Assembly (NCBI RefSeq): GCF_004349215.1
Contig: NZ_SMKU01000012.1
Location: 1 to 64,000, forward strand
Length of the DNA: 64,000 nucleotides
Source: Actinomadura rubrisoli
Lineage (GTDB): Bacteria; Actinomycetota; Actinomycetes; Streptosporangiales; Streptosporangiaceae
Direction: 5' to 3'
Each line of letters begins with the position of its first letter. Within the stretch, counting starts at the first letter, position 1. A program made the translations under genes and the position numbers. The notes beneath the pieces were generated by a model that saw nothing but the letters and a program-made list of their open reading frames with translations, did not search any database and was not told the origin of the DNA. This document shows positions 1 through 7,610 of this stretch, in pieces.

Positions 1-1071
1 CCCGAAGCACCTACCCCGGCCCCCATGGGTACTGTGGATCAAAGCCCCACTCCCACCCAGGGGGACGACGTGAAACGCCGCGCCGCTATACGGATTATCA
101 CCGCGATGGGGGCGGGGGCCGCTGTCCCGCCTGGTCCGCTGGACGAGCTTCTTTCCGGGATCAAACACGTCAGTGCGACTAGCGGCGCCGTCGATCTGGA
201 CCGGTGGGAACGTGTCGTATGGGAATACGGCCACCGGCACAGCATCACGCGGCCGTCAGAGGCATCCCTGGAGGAGTTGACCGCAGACATCATTGATGTC
301 GGCCAGTTGCTCGACCAGCCTCACCAACCGGTCGTCTCCGCTGGTCTGCTTCGTGTCAGCGCGGCCTTGTCCGGGCTGTTGGCCATGCACTTCGATGCCA
401 TCGGGGATCGCAGGGCCGCGCGTGTCACCTGGGGGGTCGCGACCGGTGCGGCCGACTCGTCCGGCGACCGGGATCTGTCGGTCTGGGTTCGTGCCAAGGA
501 GGCGGACGGAGCTTTGTGGGGGGGAGCGCCCCGCCCCGTCGTCGCCGCACTCGCAGATCAAGCGATCGCCATTGCGAAGGGCAACCCGTCGCACGGCCTC
601 GCCAGGGCATATACCGTCCGCGCCGACCTCTGGGCAGAGATGGGCGACGTCTCCAAAGCCCACGCCTCGCTCAATCAACTCACTGAGACGCTCAACAACC
701 TTCCAGGCTCCTTCGCGGCCGACCCCATCGCACACGTCGGAGGACGGTTCCTCCGCTGGCATGAGGGATACGTCTACACGCTTACCGGCAACGCCAAGGC
801 TCCCTCAGTCCTGGACGAGGCCGTCAACCGCTCCCCGGCTGGCTGGTACGGAACGGGGTCTCTCAACCTCATGCGTGCGATCGGCTTGGTCAAGGAACGC
901 GATATCAATGGGGGACTTGCGCAAGCGCTGCAAGTAATTCACGATGCCCCCACCACAACGGACACCGCGACCCGAAATCGCCTCATTGGCCACATTCTTG
1001 CCGCCGTTCCAGCGCAGGCACAGACGCTCCCTGCGGCACGGGACCTCCGTGCGCTGACCGCTGGCATCTGA
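1..1071 (+). CDS. Regulator-like protein, C-terminal part (5' end outside window)
   Basis: The frame is open from the first base and closes with TGA at 1071, so this is a 3' partial gene; the ATG at 25 is in frame but has no clear ribosome binding site and is probably internal. The visible 356 residues start with a proline-rich stretch, a basic KRRAAIR segment and an alanine/glycine-rich hydrophobic stretch, followed by alpha-helical, TPR-like sequence. This layout resembles the C-terminal half of the many actinomycete XRE-type regulators, whose N-terminal HTH would lie upstream. The HTH is not in view, so the assignment rests on overall style only. Confidence 0.5.
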   Translation, partial: PEAPTPAPMGTVDQSPTPTQGDDVKRRAAIRIITAMGAGAAVPPGPLDELLSGIKHVSATSGAVDLDRWERVVWEYGHRHSITRPSEASLEELTADIIDVGQLLDQPHQPVVSAGLLRVSAALSGLLAMHFDAIGDRRAARVTWGVATGAADSSGDRDLSVWVRAKEADGALWGGAPRPVVAALADQAIAIAKGNPSHGLARAYTVRADLWAEMGDVSKAHASLNQLTETLNNLPGSFAADPIAHVGGRFLRWHEGYVYTLTGNAKAPSVLDEAVNRSPAGWYGTGSLNLMRAIGLVKERDINGGLAQALQVIHDAPTTTDTATRNRLIGHILAAVPAQAQTLPAARDLRALTAGI

Positions 1072-1092
1072 ATCCCGGGCACGGCGACGCCA

Positions 1093-1214
1093 CCGCCGAT
1101 CGTCGCGGTCGGCGGGGCGTCCTGCTGTCCAGGAACTAGAAGCCCTGATCGCCGGGTAGCTACCCCGCACGCGACCACGCTCCGCCGATCGTCGCGGTCG
1201 GCGGGGCGTCCTGC
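1093..1214. repeat. 33-bp direct repeat, two copies
   Basis: An identical 33-bp sequence occurs at 1093-1125 and 1182-1214, 89 bp apart. Each copy carries a short internal palindromic core (CCGCCGATCG...CGGTCGGCGG) that could form a hairpin. The first copy begins about 20 bp after the stop codon of the upstream gene, so it could act as a terminator; the second copy has no gene next to it. No ORF explains the repeat. Confidence 0.7.
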
Positions 1215-1626
1215 GTTCGGCTCAGTTCGTGTAGTCGATGAGCAGGTCCACGGCGGGCGGCGACCCGTCACGGTGAGCGCGAGCCGCTGCGGCCGGTCGA
1301 AGTCGCTTACGACACCTCGTCGGACGCGCGGGACGCCCAAGTTCTGGAAGTCCGGCCGGCCGGGGCGTTCGGCCGGGCATGTGCGCATCGGCCTGGTTTC
1401 TGCGCGCTCGGATCGGGTGGACCGCGCTTCGTGGACGACGGCGTGTTGGTGACCGAGGCCGTCCGCACGTCGGAGATCGGCTGGTCCGCCGTCTAGGCCG
1501 CGCTCGCCATGCTGCTTTCCCGGCGGCCGGGTGCGCCTGTCCGAGGGCGCCCGGGGCGGCGGCGCTTCATACCGGCTGGTCAAGCGGGGCCTTGAGGACC
1601 GGGGCGAGGGGCTCGATGGCGGGGGA
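1215..1626. other. Intergenic stretch without a convincing gene
   Basis: No frame on either strand in these 412 bp gives a protein I recognise. Short open stretches such as the one ending near 1495 on the plus strand (FVDDGVLVTEAV...) look like broken coding sequence, so this may be an old pseudogene. The 3' edge leads into the iron box of the siderophore uptake operon. Confidence 0.4.
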
Positions 1627-1645
1627 TTAGGTTAGGCTGCCCTCA
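1627..1645. promoter_or_regulatory. Iron box upstream of the siderophore permease operon
   Basis: The 19-mer TTAGGTTAGGCTGCCCTCA matches the actinobacterial DmdR/IdeR iron-box consensus TTAGGTTAGGCTAACCTAA at 16 of 19 positions, with a perfect left arm. It lies 55 bp before the first permease start. Iron-loaded DmdR/IdeR would repress here. A second box of the same quality precedes the binding-protein gene. Confidence 0.8.
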
Positions 1646-1699
1646 CTTGTCTGTCGATCTCGGAGGAAAAGTGGTGCCGGCCGGATTCGACGGACGTGG

Positions 1700-2758
1700 A
1701 TGAGCACGATCACTGGGACGCGGCCCGCGTCCGGGGTTGTGGCGGTTCGTCGGCGGCGGCGGGTCGTGGGGTTGGGCGTGCTGGTGGTGGTTCTCGTGGT
1801 CGCGGGGGCGGCGTCGCTGGCCGTCGGCGCGCGGGCGTTGAGTCCCGGTGAGGTGTGGCGCGGGTTGTTCGCGGAGCCGGGCTCCGACCAGCGGCTCACG
1901 GAGATCAGGCTGATCGTCCAGACCGTGCGGCTGCCCCGGACGGTGCTCGCGATCGTGGCGGGCGTCGCGCTGGGGGTCGGCGGGGCGCTGATCCAGGGGT
2001 GCACGCGCAACCCGATCGCCGACACGGGCTTGCTGGGGGTGAACTCCGGCGCCTCGTTCGCCGTGGTGGCGGCGATCTCCGTGTTCGGGCTCGCCAACCC
2101 GTTCCAGTACGTCTGGTTCGCGTTCCTGGGGGCGGCGGCCGCCGGTGTCGTCGTGTTCGGGCTGGCGAGCATCGGACGGGGCGCCGGGAACCCGTTGACG
2201 CTCGCGCTGGCCGGGCAGGGGATCACGGTGTTCCTGGCGGCGATGACCACGGCGGTCGCGCTGTCGGACCAGGCGTCGCTGAACGCCTGGCGGTTCTGGA
2301 ACTCGGGCTCCGTGACCGGCGTCGGGTTCAACGTCATCTGGCCGGTGTCCGCTTTCATCGCGGTCGGGCTGGTCCTGGCGGCGATCACGCTGCCCGCCAT
2401 CAACCTGCTCAACCTGGGCGACGACGTGGCGCGGGGGCTAGGGGTGAACATCGCGCTGAGCAGAACCGTCGGCATCGTCGCCATCACCCTGCTGGCGGGC
2501 GCGGCGACGGCCGCGTGCGGTCCCATCGCCTTCCTCGGGCTCATGGTGGCGCATGTGGCGCGGTATCTGACGGGGCCGGACTACCGATGGCTGGTGCCGT
2601 ACGCGGGTCTGCTCGGAGCCGTCGTCCTCGTGACCTGCGACATCGTGGGACGAGTGGTCGTACGGCCGGGCGAGCTGGACGCGGGTATCGTCGTCGCCCT
2701 CGTCGGCGCCCCGTTCTTCGCGGCCCTGGTGTGGCGCGGGAAGTTCAAGAGCGCATGA
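1700..2758 (+). CDS. FecCD-family ferric-siderophore ABC permease
   Basis: This 352-aa integral membrane protein has the hydrophobic pattern of the BtuC/FecCD family. The conserved region around GVALGVGGALIQGCTRNPIADTGLLGVNSGA and the C-terminal GPIAFLGLMVAHVAR block are typical, and the length is normal for the roughly ten-helix subunit. It forms half of the inner-membrane channel for an Fe(III)-siderophore. Its stop codon overlaps the start of the second permease (ATGA), giving translational coupling. The iron box at 1627-1645 predicts iron repression. The exact siderophore cannot be told from sequence. Confidence 0.93.
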   Translation: MSTITGTRPASGVVAVRRRRRVVGLGVLVVVLVVAGAASLAVGARALSPGEVWRGLFAEPGSDQRLTEIRLIVQTVRLPRTVLAIVAGVALGVGGALIQGCTRNPIADTGLLGVNSGASFAVVAAISVFGLANPFQYVWFAFLGAAAAGVVVFGLASIGRGAGNPLTLALAGQGITVFLAAMTTAVALSDQASLNAWRFWNSGSVTGVGFNVIWPVSAFIAVGLVLAAITLPAINLLNLGDDVARGLGVNIALSRTVGIVAITLLAGAATAACGPIAFLGLMVAHVARYLTGPDYRWLVPYAGLLGAVVLVTCDIVGRVVVRPGELDAGIVVALVGAPFFAALVWRGKFKSA

Positions 2759-3816
2759 ACGGGACGGACGTGAAGCCTTCGGTGGCGCCGGGCGTGCGGC
2801 TCGGCCGCGTGTCGTTCGTGTGGCGGCCCTGGCTCGTCCTCGTCACGCTGCTGCTGGCGGCGGCGACCTTCCTGGCGTTCTGCCTGTCCATCAGCCTCGG
2901 CGACTTCACCGTCGGCCTGCCCCGGGTGATCGCCACGATCTTCGGCGGGGGTGAGCGGGTCGACAAGTTCGTGATCATGGATCTGCGGATGCCGCGCGCC
3001 CTGGCCGGGCTCGTCGTGGGGATCGCGCTGGGGGTGTCCGGGGCGATCACGCAGTCCATCGCGCGCAACCCGCTGGCCAGCCCGGACATCCTGGGGATCA
3101 CCGGCGGCGCCGGCGCGGTCGCGGTGCTGCTGGTGACGGTGTCGGGCGGGACCGCGGCGGTGATCGCCGGCTCCGTGGGCGTGTCCGCGGCGGCGCTCGC
3201 GGGCGGTCTCGGCACGGGCCTGCTGGTCTACCTCCTGGCGTGGCGACGGGGGGTCGACGGCTTCCGGCTCATCCTCATCGGCATCTCGGTGAGCGCCGTG
3301 ATGGAGGCGATCACGAGCTGGCTCCTGGTCACGGCCGACATCAAGGACGTGGCCAGGGCCCAGACGTGGCTGGTCGGGTCGCTGGACGGCCGATCGTGGG
3401 ACGAGGTCCGGGTCGCGCTCGGCTGCACGCTCGTCCTCATGGCCATCGTGGCGGGCGCCGCTTTCCAGTTCAGGCCGATGCACTTCGGCGACGAGGTCGC
3501 CGCGGGCCTGGGCGTCCGGTACTCGCTGGTGCGGGCGGTCATGCTGCTGTGCGCGGTGCTGCTGGCCGGTGTGGCGGTGAGCGCGGCGGGCCCGGTCCCG
3601 TTCGTCGCGCTGGTGGCACCGCAGGCGGCGATGCGGTTGGCGAGGTGCCCGACGCCGCCGCTGGTGGTGTCCGGGCTGGTGGGCGCGTTGCTGCTGATCG
3701 GCTCGGACGTGGTGGCGCGGACGGCGCTGCCGGTCACCCTGCCGGTCGGCGTGGTCACCGCCGCGATCGGCGGCCCCTTCCTCGTCTACCTGCTGGTGCG
3801 GGCGAACCTCAAATAG
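2755..3816 (+). CDS. FecCD-family ferric-siderophore ABC permease, second subunit
   Basis: The start is the ATG inside the ATGA overlap with the preceding permease, giving 353 aa. The protein has the family motif around GVSGAITQSIARNPLASPDILGITGGAG and GPVPFVALVAPQ near the C terminus. It pairs with the first permease as a heterodimeric channel served by the ATPase 14 bp downstream. Siderophore systems with two different FecCD subunits are common in actinomycetes. Nothing is missing or truncated. Confidence 0.93.
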   Translation: MNGTDVKPSVAPGVRLGRVSFVWRPWLVLVTLLLAAATFLAFCLSISLGDFTVGLPRVIATIFGGGERVDKFVIMDLRMPRALAGLVVGIALGVSGAITQSIARNPLASPDILGITGGAGAVAVLLVTVSGGTAAVIAGSVGVSAAALAGGLGTGLLVYLLAWRRGVDGFRLILIGISVSAVMEAITSWLLVTADIKDVARAQTWLVGSLDGRSWDEVRVALGCTLVLMAIVAGAAFQFRPMHFGDEVAAGLGVRYSLVRAVMLLCAVLLAGVAVSAAGPVPFVALVAPQAAMRLARCPTPPLVVSGLVGALLLIGSDVVARTALPVTLPVGVVTAAIGGPFLVYLLVRANLK

Positions 3817-3830
3817 GCAAAGGAGATCTT

Positions 3831-4664
3831 GTGCCCGTTCAGCACATCACCGCCGCACGCCTGGCCGCCAGTGGCGTCACGGTCGGGTACGGCGGCCGGA
3901 CGGTCATCGACGACCTCGACGTGGTGATCCCGCCGGGGGTGATCACCACGATCATCGGCCCCAACGGCTGCGGGAAGTCGACCCTGCTGCGGACGCTGTC
4001 GCGGCTGCTCAAGCCGTCCAAGGGCACGGTCGTCCTGGACGGCGAGGACATCGTCAAGCTCAAGACCAGGGACGTGGCGAAGAGGCTCGGCCTGCTGCCG
4101 CAGGCGCCGGTCGCGCCGGAGGGGCTGACGGTGGCCGACCTGGTCGCCAGGGGCCGCCATCCGCACCAGAGCTGGCTGCGGCAGTGGTCGTCGGACGACG
4201 CCGCCGTCGTGGAGCGCGCGCTGGCCATGACCGGGGTGTCCGACCTGGCCGATCGTCCGGTCGACGCGCTGTCGGGCGGGCAGCGCCAGCGCGTCTGGAT
4301 CTCGATGACCCTGGCCCAGGGCACCGACCTGCTGCTGCTGGACGAGCCGACCACCTACCTGGACCTGGCGCACGCGATCGACGTGCTCGACCTGGTGGAC
4401 GACCTGCACGAGTCGGGGCGCACCGTGGTCATGGTGCTGCACGACCTCAACCTGGCCGCGCGCTACAGCGACAACCTCATCGTGATGCGAGCGGGGTCGA
4501 TCCTGGCGCAGGGGCATCCGCGTGACGTGATCACCGCCGGGCTGCTGGACGAGGCGTTCGGGCTGCGCGCCGAGGTGATCGACGACCCGGTGGGCGACCG
4601 GCCGCTCATCGTGCCGATCGGCCGCACCCACGTCCGGCCCCACGTCCGGCCCCGTGACACGTGA
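3831..4664 (+). CDS. Ferric-siderophore ABC transporter ATPase (FecE/FepC type)
   Basis: The GTG start at 3831 follows a strong AAAGGAGA ribosome binding site and gives 277 aa. Walker A is GPNGCGKST near residues 43-51, the signature is LSGGQRQR, Walker B is LLLLDEPTTYLD and the switch histidine lies in VLHDLN, so all ATPase motifs are intact. It energises the two upstream permeases. The C-terminal tail ends in a short repeat (HVRP-HVRP), which is likely unimportant. Confidence 0.95.
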   Translation: MPVQHITAARLAASGVTVGYGGRTVIDDLDVVIPPGVITTIIGPNGCGKSTLLRTLSRLLKPSKGTVVLDGEDIVKLKTRDVAKRLGLLPQAPVAPEGLTVADLVARGRHPHQSWLRQWSSDDAAVVERALAMTGVSDLADRPVDALSGGQRQRVWISMTLAQGTDLLLLDEPTTYLDLAHAIDVLDLVDDLHESGRTVVMVLHDLNLAARYSDNLIVMRAGSILAQGHPRDVITAGLLDEAFGLRAEVIDDPVGDRPLIVPIGRTHVRPHVRPRDT

Positions 4665-4688
4665 CCCGGTCGGGAGCGGAGATCCGGG

Positions 4689-4707
4689 TTAGGTTAGGCT
4701 CCCCTTA
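4689..4707. promoter_or_regulatory. Iron box upstream of the binding-protein gene
   Basis: TTAGGTTAGGCTCCCCTTA matches the DmdR/IdeR consensus at 16 of 19 positions, again with a perfect left half-site. It sits 72 bp before the TTG start of the lipoprotein gene and just after the ATPase gene. This indicates a second, separately iron-regulated transcript for the binding protein and the downstream ABC pair. Confidence 0.8.
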
Positions 4708-4778
4708 TTTCCGCAGGTAAGGGTCCCCCTGCCCTGGACGGGCTGCGGCGGGACAGCATCAACAGCAAGGGATTTCGA

Positions 4779-5828
4779 TTGCTTTTCCATCGAACGAACA
4801 TGACGAAGTCCCTGCGGCGGCTGGCGGCGATCGTGTCCGCCGCGACCCTCGGCGTCGCCCTCCTCGCGGGCTGCGGTTCCGACTCGGCGGACGAATCGGG
4901 CGGCAGCGCCCCGGCGGCCGCGGGCGGCGTGTTCCCGGTCACCGTTGAGCACGCGTTCGGATCCACGAAGATCACCAAGGCTCCCGAGCGGGTCGTCTCG
5001 GTCGGCTACACCGACGACCAGGCCGTCCTGGCGCTCGGTACCAAGCCGGTCGGCATGGTCGATCAGTACCCGAACCCGCCGGGCAAGTCCCCCGACATCA
5101 ACACCCAGTGGCCCTGGGTGAAGGACAAGTGGGGCGGCACCCGTCCCGAGGTCGTCATGAGCAACGGCGACTCCGGCCCGAACTTCGAGAAGATCGCCGA
5201 GCTGCGGCCGGACCTGATCATCGCGGTCTACTCCGAGATCGACAAGGCCGCCTACGACAAGCTCTCCAAGATCGCCCCGACGGTGGGCCGGACCAAGGCC
5301 GAGAAGGAGCCGTTCAGCGCGTCGTGGCAGGACAACGCGGTGCACATCGCCAAGGCGCTCGGCAAGGAGGCCGAGGGCACCAAGCTGGTGCAGGGCATCC
5401 AGGGCAAGCTCGACGCCGCTCGCAAGGCGCACCCGGAGTTCGCGGGCCAGACGGCCGTCGCGCTGTCCTGGTACAAGAACTCGGTCGCTCCGTTCACCAC
5501 CACCGACGTGCGCGGACGGCTGATCTCGGGCATCGGCTTCAAGGGCGCCACGGAGATCGACAAGATCGCGGGCGGCAAGTTCTTCACCGTGCTGTCCCCC
5601 GAGCGCATCGATCTCGTCGACGTCGACCGCATCTTCGTCATCAACGACCAGGCGGACCAGGCGGCGCTGAAGAGGTTCAAGCTGTTCACCAACCTCCCCG
5701 CGGTCAAGAACGGGAAGGTGTCGTACCTGCTGGACAGCGAGGGCCCGGGGGTCGGTGCGGCCATGTCCCAGGGCACCCTGCTGTCCCTGCCGTACGCGAT
5801 CGACGAGATGGTCAAGTCGGTCGGCTAG
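4779..5828 (+). CDS. Iron-siderophore substrate-binding lipoprotein
   Basis: The protein has a signal peptide with lipobox LLAGC (Cys 32 from the TTG start), then a Ser/Gly/Ala linker and the FepB/FhuD-type fold (ERVVSVGYTDDQAVLALG, then LRPDLIIAVYSEI). It binds ferric siderophore outside the membrane and delivers it to the FecCD channel. The TTG at 4779 is preceded by AAGGGA at good spacing, whereas the in-frame ATG at 4800 has no such site, so TTG is preferred (349 aa). It lies behind its own iron box and is followed 3 bp later by the ABC pair. Confidence 0.93.
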   Translation: MLFHRTNMTKSLRRLAAIVSAATLGVALLAGCGSDSADESGGSAPAAAGGVFPVTVEHAFGSTKITKAPERVVSVGYTDDQAVLALGTKPVGMVDQYPNPPGKSPDINTQWPWVKDKWGGTRPEVVMSNGDSGPNFEKIAELRPDLIIAVYSEIDKAAYDKLSKIAPTVGRTKAEKEPFSASWQDNAVHIAKALGKEAEGTKLVQGIQGKLDAARKAHPEFAGQTAVALSWYKNSVAPFTTTDVRGRLISGIGFKGATEIDKIAGGKFFTVLSPERIDLVDVDRIFVINDQADQAALKRFKLFTNLPAVKNGKVSYLLDSEGPGVGAAMSQGTLLSLPYAIDEMVKSVG

Positions 5829-5831
5829 GAC

Positions 5832-7610
5832 GTGAGCACCACCGACGCGCACGCCGTCCCGGCGACCCTGCGCACGGCGACCGGGCGCGAGGCCGCCCGA
5901 TGGGTCATGGCGCACTGCCGCGAAGCGCCGTGGCTGTCGGCCGCCACCGTGCTCACCACAGTGGCCGGGGCGGCGCTCCAGGTGCTGCCGGTACTCCTGC
6001 TCGGCCGGGTGGTCGACGGGGTCGTCGAGGACGAATCGCCCTCGGTCCTGGTCACGATCGGCGCCCTGATGGGGGCCGCCGCGCTGCTCGGCGCGGCGGC
6101 CGCCGCCGCGTCGACATACCTGATCGGACGGCTGGGCGCGGACCTGCTCGCGCGGCTGCGGGAGGGTGCCGTCCGGGCGGTGCTGGGAATGCCGAGCGCA
6201 CGGATCGAGCAGGTCGGCCGGGGAGACGTGCTCTCCAGGGTCGGCGACGACGTGGCCGTCCTGTCCAAGGGCATCCGGACGGCCGTCCCCACGGTCTTCT
6301 CGGCGGGCGTGCTGGTCGTCATCGCCACCGCCGGCATGTTCGGCCTGGACTGGCGGCTCGGCCTGGCGGGCGCCGGCGCGCTGCCCGCGTACGCGCTGGC
6401 CCTGCGCTGGTACCTGCCCCGCTCGGCCCCCCTCTACCAGCGGCAGCGCGCCGCCCAGGCCGACCGGGCGCAGGCGCTGATGAGCGGCCTGAACGGGATC
6501 GACACCGTCCGGGCGTACCGGCTTGAGGACGCCTTCCGCTCGAAGGTCACCAGCGAGTCGTGGCGGGTGCGTGAACTCGGCATCGAGGTGTTCCGGTTCT
6601 TCGGCCGGTTCGTCGGCAGGGAGAACCGCGCCGAGTTCATCGGGCTCGTCCTGATCATCGTGGTGGGGTACGCACTGCTGGAGGCGGGCGCCGCCGGCCT
6701 GGGCGAGGTGTCGGCGGCCCCGCTGCTGTTCCACCGGCTGTTCAACCCGCTCGGCTCCATCATGTTCACCTTCGACGAGGCGCAGAAGTCGGGCGCGAGC
6801 CTGACCCGGCTGACCGGGGTGCTGGGGGAGGCCGCGGAGGCCCGGCTGGTGGGCGACACGTCCGTCCCGCCTGCGGACGCCGTGGCGTACCCGGTGACGG
6901 TCGAGGGGCTGACGTTCCGCTATCCCGGCACCGAAGAGCCGGTCCTCCGGGACGTCGACCTGACGATCCCGGCCGGCGGCTCGCTCGCGCTGGTGGGGGC
7001 GACGGGCGCGGGCAAGACGACCCTGGCCGCGCTGATCGCCGGTCTCGGAACGCCGCAGGCCGGCTCGGTGCGCATCGGGCCGACCGACCTCGCCGATCTG
7101 GACGAGGCCGGGACACGCGCCCTGGTGAGCATCCTGACGCAGGAGACCCACGTGTTCTCCGGCCCGCTCGCCGACGACCTGCGGCTGGCCGCGCCGGAGG
7201 CCACCGACGCCGATCTGATGGACGCCCTGCGCACGGTCGGCGCCGGCGAATGGGCCGACGCGCTGGACACCATGGTCGGCGAGGGCGGCGAACGCCTGGA
7301 CGGGACCAAGGCCGCTCAGATCGCCCTGGCCCGGCTGGCCCTGGGCCGGTCGCCGGTCGTGGTACTGGACGAATCGACCGCGGAGGCGGGCAGCCAGGGC
7401 GCCGCGGAGCTGGAGCGGGCCGTCCTGGCCGCGTGCCGGGACCGCACCGTGCTGCTCGTGGCGCACCGGCTCAGCCAGGCGATGGCGGCCGACCGGATCG
7501 CCGTCCTGGACGCGGGACGCGTGGTGGAGCAGGGAACCCACGAGGAACTGGTGGCGCTGGACGGCCGGTACGCCCGGCTGTGGCGGGCCTGGCGAGCGGG
7601 CAGCAGATGA
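5832..7610 (+). CDS. ABC transporter, fused TMD-NBD half (partner A of a heterodimer)
   Basis: This 592-aa half-transporter has an N-terminal six-helix domain and a C-terminal nucleotide-binding domain. Walker A (GATGAGKTT), Walker B with catalytic Glu (VVVLDEST) and the switch His (LVAHRLS) are intact. The signature, normally LSGGQ, is degenerate here (LDGTK), and the D-loop is also altered. Its stop overlaps the next gene by ATGA. Related TMD-NBD pairs beside siderophore loci (mycobacterial IrtAB, yersiniabactin YbtPQ) take part in siderophore import. The iron box supports a role in iron uptake, but direction cannot be read from sequence. Confidence 0.9.
   Translation: MSTTDAHAVPATLRTATGREAARWVMAHCREAPWLSAATVLTTVAGAALQVLPVLLLGRVVDGVVEDESPSVLVTIGALMGAAALLGAAAAAASTYLIGRLGADLLARLREGAVRAVLGMPSARIEQVGRGDVLSRVGDDVAVLSKGIRTAVPTVFSAGVLVVIATAGMFGLDWRLGLAGAGALPAYALALRWYLPRSAPLYQRQRAAQADRAQALMSGLNGIDTVRAYRLEDAFRSKVTSESWRVRELGIEVFRFFGRFVGRENRAEFIGLVLIIVVGYALLEAGAAGLGEVSAAPLLFHRLFNPLGSIMFTFDEAQKSGASLTRLTGVLGEAAEARLVGDTSVPPADAVAYPVTVEGLTFRYPGTEEPVLRDVDLTIPAGGSLALVGATGAGKTTLAALIAGLGTPQAGSVRIGPTDLADLDEAGTRALVSILTQETHVFSGPLADDLRLAAPEATDADLMDALRTVGAGEWADALDTMVGEGGERLDGTKAAQIALARLALGRSPVVVLDESTAEAGSQGAAELERAVLAACRDRTVLLVAHRLSQAMAADRIAVLDAGRVVEQGTHEELVALDGRYARLWRAWRAGSR

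Noticed and set aside
1627..2544. Minus-strand frame of 305 codons opposite the first FecCD permease
   Set aside because: Composition is Thr/Pro/Ala-rich antisense sequence; the permease on the plus strand is unmistakable.
4689..7541. A 950-codon open frame on the minus strand opposite the binding protein and ABC gene
   Set aside because: It is the complement of clearly real genes, has repetitive Arg/Gly/Gln/Asp composition typical of antisense frames in high-GC DNA and shows no domain.
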